From Hypsibius dujardini (Eukaryota; Tardigrada; Eutardigrada; Parachela; Hypsibiidae), in NCBI GenBank assembly GCA_001579985.1, contig LRSR01003541.1, positions 1-32,771 on the forward strand: a stretch of DNA of 32,771 nucleotides, written 5' to 3'. Each line of letters opens with the position of its first letter. Position 1 is the stretch's first letter. A model generated the notes under the pieces. The model was not told where the DNA came from, ran no database searches, and worked only from the letters and a program-made list of their open reading frames with translations. The position numbers were made by a program, and so were the translations under genes. Positions 18,417 to 30,645 of the stretch are shown here, piece by piece.

Positions 18417-20635
18417 CTACTGACTTCCCCGAGGCATCCGCATGGAGCCAGGCACTGCCGGGAATGGGACGGAACTTGACCGAGGGTGGTCGTCGAGTCG
18501 CTGATGGTCGTAGGTCAACTGTCGGACTTGAGTTTCCAGTACCATGCGATCTTCTCGTTCCTGTAAACGGCGAATATATTAAAGTCAGGTTCCTGTGCCA
18601 AATAAGTAAAAAAAATAAAACCGACGAAGTACCGAGTACAATCAACGACAAGACTGAGTACAATGGAGGGTCCGGGGTATGGGCAAAAGGGGGCGGAGCA
18701 GGGGGTGGCATGTTTGAAAATGGAACAAAGCAGGAACAAAGCAAGAACAAAGCAGGAACAAAGCAAGAACAAAGCAACTGCTGCATGTCAGGTGGTTGAT
18801 TGTTCGATTGTTTGAAAACCACCCTCTGCCCCGCCTCTTTTGCCCATTCCCCGGACCCTCCAGTGTACTCAATCTTGTCGTTGACTGTAATTACCGCGAA
18901 GTACCGAGTAACAAATGTATTGTCCGAACACCGGTTAAACTAACCTTGTTCAGATCGTATATGAGTTTGGTGATGCGATCCTCCAACTCCTGGATCCGTT
19001 CGGCCGACACGAAGCGGTCCGGTTGGAATTCCCCGCTAGCCGGTCTTGAGCAATGCCTGAAAAAAAAACCAACCAAATGTCAGCAACGTTGTGACGTGGT
19101 CGTCCATTCACATCCATGTCTGTCCGACGCACTTTTTGGAGGAGCTTCTGGGCCGCACCGGAGGCGGGGAAGACCTCGCGCGATCCATACCGGCGTCTGG
19201 CGACGTGGAGGAAGACTCGGAACTGGGCGCTGCATAGAGAATATCTAATGGGGAGGAAAGCCAGACAAAACATGATGAAGACTTTGGCAATATTTTCAAT
19301 TACGTTTCTGAAATCAGTTCGCCAGATGTGTGCCAAGTGCGAACGAACGAACTTAACATACCAGATGCGTTCTGAGCAGCACGTTCGGCGTTGTTGACCA
19401 GGTTATTCCAGGCGACTTGGTCGTTCATCTGGCTGGTCGCGGCGACCGTTTCCAACGACCTACAACAGAAGCTTCAGTTTAGCGGCCATAATTTGACAAG
19501 ATTACACAGGATAATTTCAGAACTGCTAGAAAGCAAACATGTTTTTACTTGGACATAGAGGAAGAGTAGGAAGGACGTTCGATGAAGTGACTGACGGCCG
19601 GAACTTTTGGCACACCTTCGCTGGCTCGACGGAATCCGCTGTCGGCCGGCACTTCCACAGTCTGGAAACATCATCACCAATTCAATCATTCCGGGAGCAG
19701 AAAGAATAAAGGCTGAATTTAAAATGATTAAAGTGCACGACTGCATGTCCGTACCAGACTGTCACTGTCTATCAAATCGGGATTTATCAGTTTCAGCAGG
19801 TCTTCTTGAAGGTTGGCGCTCTGACGGTTGGCCGCGTTCTTCTTTAACGACGTCTTACTCGGGCTGCTCCGAACTGGCACACGGGAAGAAGACGACTGAA
19901 TTGCGACCGGTGGTCGGAAACCGGGATCGGTTTTATGATGGCGGACATGCGGTCTTGTTGGGGGACTCGTCGAGGCCGGATATTTGGCAGCATTATCTGG
20001 AAAAGTCACCATCACCGTTATTTTGTTGAGGCAAATGGATCTTACATGAGAAATAGAAGACTGACGAGGTCGGAAAAGACTAGCCACCCCATGCGTACCT
20101 TTTTGTGAACGCGACGACGATTTGCTCGTCGTACTGGACATTGTGTCAGTTCCGGAGTCGAAGAGTGGAAAGGACGAGTTAGGGGACAGTTTGCGCTCGA
20201 ACGGGCGGAACGGACGGAGATCAGCGGAAGCGGCCGTATACTCAGCGTAAGACTGGAGATTCGGATGAGAGCTGACAGCAGGCAGTTGCGGAGGCACCTG
20301 GTCGGACACTTCAGGCATAATGCGATTCAACCGATTTGTCTCTTCGGCCATTTGGTTGGCCCACCACTGTGACTCCGCTTCGAGGTCGTCAAGGGTTGGT
20401 TGAAAGCGCGAATCGTGCCTCTTTGGTGGGCTGCTCGGCTGGCTAGGAAGAGCTCGGCTGATGCTGTTGCTGGTTTTGGTGCCGTCAGACCTATGCAATA
20501 GGAGGAATTAATGCAAATTTGCAAGCCGACCCCATCTCAATGAACAGAAACTATCCAACCGTTCGAATTAATATCGAATTGCATGTTGATTCGCCTGTCT
20601 GTCTGTCTGCATGCCTATCTGGCTGCTTATTCACC

Positions 20636-20676
<41 letters not shown>

Positions 20677-21306
20677 TTCTGTGTGTCTGTCTCTACCTGT
20701 CTGTCTGCCCTCCCAAAAAGTTTGTGACTCTTTGAAATGTTTTCCAGATGAGATGACGCCAGTCACGGTAAGCTTACTTTAAAAAGAAGGCAACGTGTCC
20801 GTCCACCAGTGAAGATGTTGATCGACTCCCGACCGGTTGGACGTAGACCGCTTGTGGCACACTCTCGAGCGACTCCGACAGGTTGTCATAATTGGCGCTC
20901 AAGACATGCTCCGGTGCCTTTGTACAGACCGGTCTGCTGCAGCCCCTGAAAACCGCAACAGCGGATACACCACATAACATGTTATTTTTCCGGTCCGCTC
21001 GACCGACACATGAAACAAAAAATAATACAACATTTATAAGTATAATGGACGACGGACACGCCCCACCCACCGTCTTGGCACGCCGCCTTCCAGGGCCGGC
21101 AACATGGCCACCGTCACAGGGGTGGCTCGACGCAGAAGATCCGCAAGCGTTTCATGGTCCAGTAAGCTCACGCTGCGTCCGCATATCTGTCGCAAGAGAG
21201 AGGAGGGAAAACATCGTTTTTTGTTTTTACAATTATAAAAAAACGAAGACAATAGTCACTGATGGGGAGAATCATTAACGAAATCACACAGACAGACAGA
21301 CAAACA

Positions 21307-21359
<53 letters not shown>

Positions 21360-24300
21360 AGACACACAGACACAGACACAGACACACAGACACACAGACA
21401 CAGACACAGACACAGACACAGACACAGACACAGACACAGACACAGACACAGACACAGACAGACACACAGACACACAGACACACACACACACATTCACACC
21501 TCTAATAGACAGCAGCCTCTCCGCAAGCCGGCTTTATAGGCGTAGCTGTGAGGATCGACGTCGGTGATGGTGCCGTTGAATTGCGTATGGAAGCCCAGGT
21601 GACCCTGACCGTTGCGCGATAAAGTGACATCGACAACCTGCAGCAAGCAAAGCAGACAGCAAAATAAACATAATGATATTTCACATAGAATGCTGAGTCC
21701 AACAGTGCACTGTTTGGCAAATACAATCAGAGTGTAAATAAACGGTGTAAAACTGAAACACACCTCGATGCCGTCGGTGACGGCTTTGAGTCGTTGCATG
21801 ATCTCCTTCCAATCATCAGCGGTGTCACAGATGATTTGCACAGTCTCGCCAACATGGTAGTACAGGGATAAACTAAAGAAGCAGAAAAACATTGAGGAAA
21901 GACCGTTCCACCTGACGCTGTCGTAGCCGGGCATTGAAGATGACGAAAAAGCGGCTTCTGATTTTCATTGCACTTTGTATATTTCTGTATATAATTTTAT
22001 TAAAATCGCCGAAATTTACATACCTTTCTTCCTGACTCTTCCAGCCCATGATATTGGAATTGGGGATGATCTTGGACACGGCGTTACTGATCATATCAAT
22101 GAGCACGACGTAGTTATCCGATATGCCCAGTATCATCCGGCCATTCAGCGGGAGCACAGGGTCAAAGTCTCGTGCTTGGACGTTCCAAATCAACGCACCC
22201 CGGAGACTGGCGTCCGAGCGAAAACTCAGCACAGTCTTTTCTCGTTTCTTCGACGAAAGTGAAAATAGTGCTGAAAAACAACAACAACGTCAAGTTAGGG
22301 AAAGTTAATCTTTAAAATTATAATAACAAAGGAAACTTCACGCACTCAGTTTTCCCATGCCGGATTCCATGGTCGAATGTGTGACCGAATTGAGCGCCAA
22401 ATCTTTCAAATACTCATGGCGGGTCCGTGTGGCTAGAGCCACAAATTTGTCGGATTTGTGAGCAGCGTTCTCCGCGTTGATAACTGAAGGCCAAGTACAA
22501 AAAGGCTTAGTCGATGTGATCAGAAAGTTCACCGTTAAAATGTTACCTTTCGTTAACAAAAAATCCACAAATTCAGGGCCCTTGGTGAAGGTCATCGTTT
22601 CCGGTAAGGGAGGACCAAACGGCGGCACATCCCGCGACCGTGACACAGACACACTGAAAGAAAAACCGAATTTTAGCGCTGACAAAAAAACAGACCAAAC
22701 ACAGAAACAGATAGACAGACAGACAGAGAGACAAACAGACAGACAGACAACCCAACAGACAGACAGTTCGACAGGTAGATAGGCAGGCAAGCAGACAGAC
22801 AGACCGTTAAACAGTTCGACAGGTAGATAGACAGGCAGATAGACACACACACACAAGGAAACAGACAGACGTTCGACAGGTAAATAGGCAAACAGGCAGA
22901 CAGACAGACAGACAAGCAGGCAGATAGACAGACAGACATGCAGACAGACAGACAGACAGAAAATACTTACTGGTACTGAGCGTGATCGGTGTTTGGGTTC
23001 TGCACCCGGACCACAATAAATACGTGCTGGAAATGTGACCTTATCGTCTTGGGAGAAAAAGGCAAAGCTCCAGGTTCTTGGAAGATAATTGTAACGATGT
23101 CATTTCCAATGTGCCGTTTCCGTAAAAGCTAAAAATAAAAACACGGAGATGAAGACCAAGGTTTGCCGTACGCATTAGATCGAATTCTCCCACCTGCTGT
23201 TTATTGCTGGGCGTGAATGGCAGCATCGTAGAGACGTGGAACATCACTTGGTAGCCGTGGAAGGCTGTGTACAGCGAGTACGGACCGGTCGAGTCGGCTG
23301 AAACGATGACGTATAAAATTAAAAAATCAGCAGCCTAGGACACCCGCCAGACCGAAGAGCTAAAAATAATTACATTTATTGTCCAGCTGTGCCCGGTATT
23401 TTTCGAAACCCTTTAGCCGGACACGTTGGCCCAACAGGTCGAGGAACTCATCAAATGATGGACTGGCCGTTTCTGCAAATCAAACACATTGAACCTTCGA
23501 AAAAGAGAAACAAGATAAGGCGGAATTGGGACAACAGGGAAACGACAGGGCATAATAAAGACAGAGACATAGACTGACTGACAGACAAACAAACAGACAA
23601 ACAGACAGACAAAGAAACAGACAGAAAGACAGACAGACAGACAAACAGACAGATAGAAAGACAGACAGACAGACAGATAGATAGACAGGCAGGCAGGCAG
23701 GCAGGCAGATGAACAGACAAACGCACTCATACAGACATACAAATAGACCGACAGACCGACAAGTAGACAGACAAATCGGCAGGCGCAATCATTACTCATA
23801 CCGTTATTGTACATCTCCTCTTCCGTGCACTGTCCCGCCTTGCAGTACATTATGCCGACTTTGTAGTTTTTCGGCACCTAAAGAGGAAAAAAAGACCGAA
23901 CAGAGAAAATAAATAAATATGTTACGTTATTCCATTCCGATCAATATTGTCTCTGTCCTCGACCTTAAAGCGAGATTTGTGTGCGCGACCAAACAATAAC
24001 CAAACAATCACTACAAAAACACTTACAGCCTGCTCGTCCAGTTTGAGTAGCTGCTCTTCTGTTTTCAGATCGCTCAGTCCGAGCCGAAGCGAGGAGGTCT
24101 GGAGCTCAGGCACAAGGCAGTCGAGTAGGTCCTTGCATTTGATAGTGTCCTTACCGAAGCGGGGTATCGCGTCCTCCAAAATGGATCCACGGTAAACAGG
24201 AAGCTAAAAAGAGCAGATATTATGAACTATTTAAGAATGTAGTTTAACCGGGTTTAAAGAATTAATCAATAAATCAATCGCGCATTCGTTTAATTGTCTA

Positions 24301-27300
24301 GATGCGTCCATGATACGTCAGCACGCGGAATGATCAAAGCAAAATACATTAAAACCATAATTGTTTTATTCATAGAAACAGGGGACGCACCTCGCTGGTC
24401 CGCACGACCAACCGATAAAGCAATTTATGGCCCTGCTGGGCGCACTTCTCCTTTTTAATGCTCACGGCAACCGGACCGAATTTTTCATCCATTCCAAAGT
24501 AATTGCTGTGCTCCTCGCCATGAAAGTATTTGCGGTAGTAAAAGGCACCGTTATCGAGATGCTCAAATCGTGGCTGCAATTGGTGGATACACTTAGGACC
24601 CTGGGTGCCACTGGCCAACGCCACATCTTCGTCCTCCAGAATTATTGCTCCGTAGTGGGGACGGAATGTGGGCGGATTCGAGTGGCGACGTCCATGCGGC
24701 AGTCTCATCATCACACCTATAATCAAAAACGAAAATTCTAAACATCCTAACGACTTGCCTGTCTGTTGCCTGTTTTTTGCCTGCCTGCCTGTCTGTCTGT
24801 CAGTCTGTCTGTTTGCCTGTCTGCCTGCCTGCCTGCCTGCATATCTATCTATCTTTCTGTGTGTCTGTGTGTCTGAATCTCTGCCTGCCGGTCTGCCAGT
24901 CTGCCTATCTGCTTGACTGTATGTTTGCCAATCTGCCCATGAACCCCGAGTCGACATCAGAATTCCATCTGTTTATTACCATAGCTTGAAGCGGGGGAAA
25001 CGGACGGCGAGCAGTCTTCCGGTGAAATCTCATTCCGGAAATACGGACAGTTCAAGAGCAAATTATTCGACTTCCCATCACCCTGGTCGACCTCATCGCC
25101 ACACAAGTTACTGGCATCCACCGGCCCGTCCGCCGACGGCAAGACACACCGGGTGGAGAAGTTGGCCGCCGAAGCACCGGTGGTGGTATTCCGCCGGGTG
25201 GCCAGTGTCTCCCGCGACGGCACCAACCGTGTCATCACGCTCCCCGTGTCGTAATGCGCAAATATCCTCCGTCGGATCCGGTCACCGTCCGCCGCGGCAT
25301 CCGCCGAGCTGGTATCCATCTCGATGGAATGACTGCTGTTGACGGACCCTTCCTCCAGGCCGCCATTGCTGCTGCTGCTGCCGCCGCGCATCTTGCGAAA
25401 TATGGAGGAACGCGAACGGAGATTGCTCTTCTTGGGCTGCTGCTGCTGCGGTTTGTCTTTGCTCGCGGCCTTTTTGGAGCGCGGATTGCAGAGACCGCCA
25501 TTGTTACTGCCGGCGGAGCCGCCGCTGCCGTCCGAGTTGGGCAGGGAGGAGAGGGAGTTGGCGCTGCCGCTGGCCGACTTGCCGCGCTTCAGCTGATCCA
25601 AAATGGCCCGGATATTGCCGCCAACTGCCAAACAAAATCATAAATAAGAGTCAGGAAACGTAAACCAACTAACTGCCGCCTGGAGCTTGAATTTGGGTGA
25701 AAGCAAATCATGAAACAGTCCATGCAAAAAAACTACTGCCCGTTTGAGTTAATCTCGGTGCAAAGAAATTCGTTAACTGCAAAAAACAAATCAAAATGAG
25801 GAAACGCGGCTTTAACTTATGATTTTTAAAAAAAGGTATAGACATACAAACAAAATCACAGAACTGATGGCAAAGTCAAATTCAGGCGATGTAGCTTTAA
25901 ATTGTAAATTTCGTTGTAAAATAAATCCATAAAAATTAAAAATCATACGCTTCTCGTTTACGGAGGATAAATAATCTCGCATTTGTCCATCACATCGAGA
26001 GACTCAACTTCTGCAACAGATGTTTTACAGCACAGCTTATCTGTTCCGCATCTGAAGTGACCTAATTCTACGCCATCCTATTTTTATATCCGTGTTCCCA
26101 AAACCAAAAACCACCCAGTTTGCCAAAATAAATGGCCGCGACGGCCACTTCCCAAAAAAATGGCCGCGACGGCCACTTCCCAAAAAAATGGCCGCGACGG
26201 CCACTTCCGGCGGGGACTGCCAGCCAAGTCAGCCGCCACAGTGAGGACAGAGCACACAGTGAGGACAGAGAGCATCGTGACTGCTTCCCATGCATACCCG
26301 ATTTGCCAAAGTCAATGGAACTGGCACTTCCGCCGTATTCCTTCAAAAGCGCCGTCGGCTTCGGCGTATCGTCCTCCTCCATGGGGATGTCGAGACTGCT
26401 CACACTGCGATGATGGTAATAGTGGCGGCGTTGCGGCTGCTGCTGCTGCGCCATGGGATTAGCAATAATTTCGGCGTCCGTAAAACGCGCTGACGAGGAG
26501 GAGGAGGACGGCTGACTGCCTCCCCCGCCATTACTCAGTGCTCGATCATCGTAAACCGGCCTGACAATGGGAATTAAATGGCGAGCCACTCGGGGACTCC
26601 GGTTGGCGTTGACGTAAGAGGACGAGTTGCTGGCGGTGCTTGAGCTGGTGGTTGAGCTGCTGCCGGCGTCTCGTTGCGGCTGCTGCTGAGGAGGATAAGG
26701 CGGCGGATTGATGCTGCCCATTGAGCGCTGCAAAAAAGAAGAAGAGAATAATACATGTACGATCTCGCTAAATGAATCAGAAAAATCGGTTGTAAATTCC
26801 CTTAAAAGAAATCAATTCATTGAACCAATGCAGCAATCGAGTAGGCTTCTTTAACAATAAAAATGTCCGACAGTGCAAATTCATGACAAAATGAATCGCT
26901 TTCACAAATCTAGGCAAATGACCAAAAAAAGATAAGATATTCCGGAATTATGGCAATTTTGGCAATTCCCGATTCGGCGAGGCGCAACAAATCGAAATAA
27001 CCCAATCAGAAAGACGATTTCATTCCTTCAGAATAACAACTCATGTTCGACTAATTTTTCCCCTGCATCAATGACAAATTGGACAATGAGCGTGGAGCCA
27101 AAAGTTGACCATTTCCATTGGACCATTCAAATTGGTCCATTCAAATTGGTCACTCCGCATAAAAAATAAATGGAGATGTAATTCTAACAATTCAGGGCTC
27201 GTTAAGACAGAACGCGTCTTCAAGCAAAACATCAAATCCCGAACCTTCCTCATCCTTTGAACAAACTCGAATGCAACGTCCGTTTCTCCAATTCAACCCA

Positions 27301-27639
27301 AGCATGTCCAACGGGGAAGAGTGAAAAATTCAATCGAAAGATCTAATGCTGAAAATCGTTTTGCACGCCGGTGTATTCCGTTCCTTAAGTTTCAGCTTCC
27401 GTACTGTGCTTAATTTTTTTCCGGCAAATAAATAATCGAGCCACACGTAAACAGTCATTGAAAATTTGACCCAAAATAAATTTCGTTAAAATAATCACAT
27501 CGGGTCAATGGCATCCCGATGAGCGTCTTACCGCGCTGCCTCGGATCACATCCTTGGGCGAAGGTGCAGCATTCGGCGGCGGCATTTCCGGTCGCATGTG
27601 TTGATAGTAAAAGTGTGGATCAACCACCGTCGCGGACAT
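18417..27639 (-). CDS. SIPA1L: SIPA1-like Rap GTPase-activating protein (23 exons)
   Basis: SIPA1L (SPAR) proteins inactivate Rap GTPases and scaffold at junctions or synapses. Exons, 5' to 3': 27639-27532, 26727-26298, 25624-24980, 24716-24391, 24203-24027, 23877-23802, 23472-23374, 23297-23194, 23128-22971, 22653-22547, 22483-22346, 22270-22024, 21872-21764, 21637-21500, 21186-21071, 20945-20778, 20490-20099, 19996-19755, 19661-19549, 19459-19362, 19229-19133, 19056-18945, 18560-18417; phases all match, about 1447 residues. N-terminal low-complexity Ser/Gln/Gly region with conserved [11 protein letters not shown] and [13 protein letters not shown]; then [11 protein letters not shown] and the RapGAP domain (about 563-790), with the catalytic Asn thumb in [12 protein letters not shown] (Asn664); PDZ domain (about 909-992, [11 protein letters not shown]); C-terminal Ser-rich region; short C-terminal coiled coil (about 1378-1425) split by the last intron. 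Which vertebrate SIPA1L it matches best is undecided, and the low-complexity borders are slightly less sure. Confidence 0.93.
18643..18883. mobile_element. Long-armed palindromic element, family 2, copy 2
   Basis: About 241 bp in the last intron of the RapGAP gene. Arms begin CAACGACAAGA and contain GGAGGGTCCGGGG, ATGGGCAAAAG and a GC-rich block, as in copy 1 at 3898-4096, although the outermost arm sequence differs. The centre has five 11-bp AACAAAGCAGG/AAG units (about 18723-18776). A 14-bp direct repeat CGAAGTACCGAGTA flanks it at 18625-18638 and 18897-18910. Confidence 0.85.
20597..20712 (+). repeat. (CTGT)n microsatellite in RapGAP intron 16
   Basis: Tract of CTGT with CTGC and TTCT interruptions. 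On the coding strand of this minus-strand gene it reads ACAG. Confidence 0.9.
21288..21492 (-). repeat. (GT)n and (CTGTGT)n tract in RapGAP intron 14
   Basis: A long CA run (about 21308-21352 on the plus strand) followed by CAGACA hexamers to 21480 and a further CA run. It ends 8 bp from the donor of the PDZ-encoding exon 14. Confidence 0.95.
22697..22960 (-). repeat. (CTGT)n-rich tract in RapGAP intron 9
   Basis: Plus-strand CAGA tetranucleotides with internal GTTCGACAGGTA repeats (three copies near 22767, 22815 and 22871), suggesting a higher-order duplication of roughly 50 bp. It lies within 10 bp of the donor of exon 9. Confidence 0.92.
23570..23780 (-). repeat. (CTGT)n-rich tract in RapGAP intron 6
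   Basis: Plus-strand CAGA/CAAA/CAGG tetranucleotides filling most of the 329-bp intron 23801-23473, including five GCAG units at about 23687-23706. Confidence 0.92.
24778..24930 (+). repeat. (CTGT/CTGC)n tract in RapGAP intron 3
   Basis: Plus-strand CTGC and CTGT tetranucleotides with decay at the 3' side; antisense to the host gene. Confidence 0.9.
26131..26208. repeat. 28-bp GC-palindromic minisatellite in RapGAP intron 2
   Basis: Two complete and one partial 28-bp units. Each contains TGGCCGCGACGGCCA, a 6-bp-arm palindrome with a 3-base centre, separated by a CTTCCCAAAAAAA linker. The copies are essentially identical. They lie about 90-170 bp inside the donor of intron 2. Confidence 0.9.
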
Positions 27640-27836
27640 TCTTCTTCCTCGTCCCGTCAATCACTTCCCTCCCGGTGTGCACCGGCTACGCGCACTTTGC
27701 AAGTATAATCTCCACACAACAACAAATTCCCAACATCATCATCATTGGCGGGGCGAAATTCCACACTCCATCCGTCCATCCATCCATCCAATAGTGTTCA
27801 TATGGTATGTACGTGGCGCGCTTCAGCAGGAGAAAT
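27640..27836 (-). other. 5' untranslated part of RapGAP exon 1
   Basis: On the minus strand, GCCTCTTTCAG ends at 27837, a good 3' splice site, so transcription probably begins further upstream and this exon runs 27836-27532. It carries a GGAT microsatellite (about 27769-27790) and several AUGs, including one at 27801-27799 opening a short upstream frame. The main AUG at 27639 has A at -3. Confidence 0.5.
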
Positions 27837-28015
27837 CTGAAAGAGGCATAACAATCGGTCGTTAGAATAAAAGAAAAGCCACGAGAGGAGGGCAGGAAGG
27901 AAGAAAAAGGAAATGAAATTTGAGCCTTATTTGACGGGCGAACAATCATCATCGATCACACGCATTCCTCGCACCTTGCCAGATTGCAACCGCAAACTCG
28001 ACCAAATTAAACTCC

Positions 28016-28206
28016 AACAAATGTTGAAAAAATTAAACACGAACAAATGTTGAAAAAATTAACAATTTATAACGTGAAATTAGTTGGTAAAGGCAAAATG
28101 TACGAATCAATATCAAAGTTTACCATTCAATCAATCAACAATCAATCAAACTATAGAAATTCGAAATTCACCATTTAATCAATCAACAATCAATCAATCG
28201 ATCAAA
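28016..28206. repeat. Two nearby direct duplications
   Basis: AACAAATGTTGAAAAAATTA occurs at 28016 and again 27 bp on. Next, a 45-55-bp block containing ATCAATCAACAATCAATCAA and AAACTAT is repeated (about 28125-28163 and 28172-28214). Confidence 0.7.
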
Positions 28207-30568
28207 CTATGAAAATTCAGAATATTAAGCTGGATTCATGTCGATGGGTGGACACGCCCGGCATCCACCGATATTTAGATCTATCCATTTCAACACTGAC
28301 AATTCCTCAAGAGGTTCCCCCCCCCTGACTTGAGATGTTGAGCGATATGGGAAGCGAGAAACACACGTCCGCATCCCTCGAGGGGTCAACTGGTCAAGAG
28401 TGTCCCTTTCTTGCATTTTCCCTGTGGGAGCCGAAGTGAACAAGTGCCTTCCCATCGAATTCCCTGCTCCGAAAAGCACACTCGAAGAGAGATTTGTAAA
28501 ATAACTCGACTTCAGCGAGAAGGCAGAGGCAAACTAACACTTCATACTATACAAACAACGAGTGCTTTTAAATGATAAACAAAATCAGATTTTGACATCA
28601 CATAACAAATTGCCTATCTTTTATATTTTATTTAAATACATAATACGTAAAAAATATAAATCGACATTTAGAAGGAGATTTTATTCGAAATTCTTGAAGT
28701 ATTAAAAGATATTTATTTCTAATATTAGAATATATTCATTTTAAATATCAGAATTTATTTGTTTCAAATAATAAAATATATTTATTCCAAAACATCAAAA
28801 TATTTATTTCGATTCAAGCACAATAATTCAGCCTCACTAGTCAGAAACGAAAAAGTTATCTGTCTTCCAGTCAAGTACAACCAGATCTGCAGCAAATTCC
28901 AATGCAAAGTGGCCGAACTTGGTGGTGACAGAGCTTCCTTGCGATACAATCCGTAATGGTGTCCTTCGCCGTGTCGTGCGCTCAATCTCAGAAGGATAAC
29001 AGTCACGCGCCACTGTCTGGAGGCATGAACGCAAAGTGGTGCGAGATGATGGCCGTGACGACGCCACGGAAGAAAGGAATATCAAAAACGGCAATCACGA
29101 GACTCATCGCACAACATCTGCCGGTTATCGCTGCTCCCCGATCGCACACACACAGTCAGACAGTCAGACAGACAGACATAATCCACTAGTGACCTTCTAA
29201 CACTAGACTCCTCCTTTATCAGACTACTCTATCGAAAATTTGCGTTTCTGCTGGGAATGATTAGAGAGCCGTAGGATAAAATCTCATCAGATGGAAACAA
29301 GTCAATCAACCAATCAATGGAGAACAGCCAGATGCCAATTACTAAACGCACAAATTACCATGTTTTAGTAATAGCAACCTTATAAAAACGGGATTTTCCT
29401 GAGTATAAATTTGATTTGGACGATTCAACCACGAAAACGAAAGACTGTGTCAAAAAATCGCACTTTTTGTATGAGAAATGCTCACGAATGTTCAGTGATA
29501 AATCCGGTCACCAAGCAATCAATCGAGCATTTGGATATTGTAAGCTGTAGAAAATGCTCTGAGAAAGTTTCAACAGCAATGATGGTCTGGTGGACGAAAC
29601 ACCAAAATCCAGACGATAATTCAAACCAATTGCCAATATTCAGGGGAACAAGATCAACCCGATCCGAATTTCAGGAACGACGATCAAGCAATCAAGCAAC
29701 CGACTGGGGAGGCAAATTAGACATCAATCAAGCAATCAAGCAATCAAGCAGCCGATTAGATAGGCATATGACACATCAATCAATCGATCCATCGATCAAT
29801 CAACTCACGGTCTCCGCCGAAGCCAAACAAGAAATCCTGGAAATCCGATACAGCATCCACCACACACAATCGCTAAATGAAATTCAGCCCCCAAAGAAAG
29901 AAGAGTTACGTTACAGACATTTCTCCTTCACCACATCATCCCACCACGTATAATAAATAATCATAGTCTCTCTTTCTCGTTCACCAGACATTTCCGTCAG
30001 GCTCGTAAAAAAAGTAGCCTTGGTGAAGCACGTAAATCACTCAAGCACCACTTTCAGCGTTGAAGCACCCCAAGCAAGCGCAACAGCACAGCCACTTTTC
30101 CTATACCCCAAAAAACTTGCAAGACGTGGTGCGTGTCGTCGGAAATCTCCACAACCAGTCTCACATCACCACGCAGTTTAAAAACACACACAAAATTCCT
30201 CAAACGTCGTATTTCCCTCCTCTTTCTTTCTCTCTAGTCCCTCCTTTTAGTCAGTGGCAGTGGCAGTGATTGCGGCATCATACACAAATCACAGCACGAC
30301 AAAAGATTCGAAGCCGCACCATCAATCTCCATATACACACACACACACACACGCTAATAACACAACGCACCCCGTTCTTGTCTCGCTCGGTCCCTCTCGT
30401 CCGGTTCACAATCCCCGCACCGCGAATAAAATGAAAACACACACACACGTCAAAATGCGGGAGTAGAAATTGAGAAAGTCCACAACCGTGAGACGCGAAT
30501 AAAATTCCGCGGAATCTTCCCCCGTGGAGAGAGATCGAGAATCGAGAGTGCGACGGTTGAAATGGATC

Positions 30569-30645
30569 ACGGTGATGGTGGTGATGGTGATGGTGGTGGT
30601 GGTGGTGATGGTGGTGGTGATGGTGGTGGTGATGGTGGTGGTGGT
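30569..30645 (+). repeat. (GGTGAT/GGTGGT)n microsatellite
   Basis: Trinucleotide-based GGT/GAT tract. It translates to Val/Met runs but shows no sign of belonging to a gene. Confidence 0.92.

Noticed and set aside
21168-21497. Val/Cys or Val/Ser dipeptide-repeat open frames
   Set aside because: They are translations of the GT/CTGTGT tract in an intron of the RapGAP gene.
21288-24930. CTGT/CAGA tracts considered as a CRISPR-like array
   Set aside because: They are continuous tetranucleotide repeats with no unique spacers, in introns of an animal gene.
20491-24979. Consistent CTGT orientation relative to transcription
   Set aside because: Two RapGAP introns and the LRAT-like intron have the opposite orientation, so only a weak bias can be claimed.
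25254-25643. Ala-rich plus-strand open frames opposite RapGAP exon 3
   Set aside because: They are antisense shadows of a GC-rich, Ser/Gly/Gln-coding exon that has clear SIPA1L motifs on the minus strand.
29411-29953. 180-residue plus-strand open frame
   Set aside because: Its middle is a TCAAGCAATCAA repeat, no conserved block is recognisable, and it stands alone; I treat it as chance.
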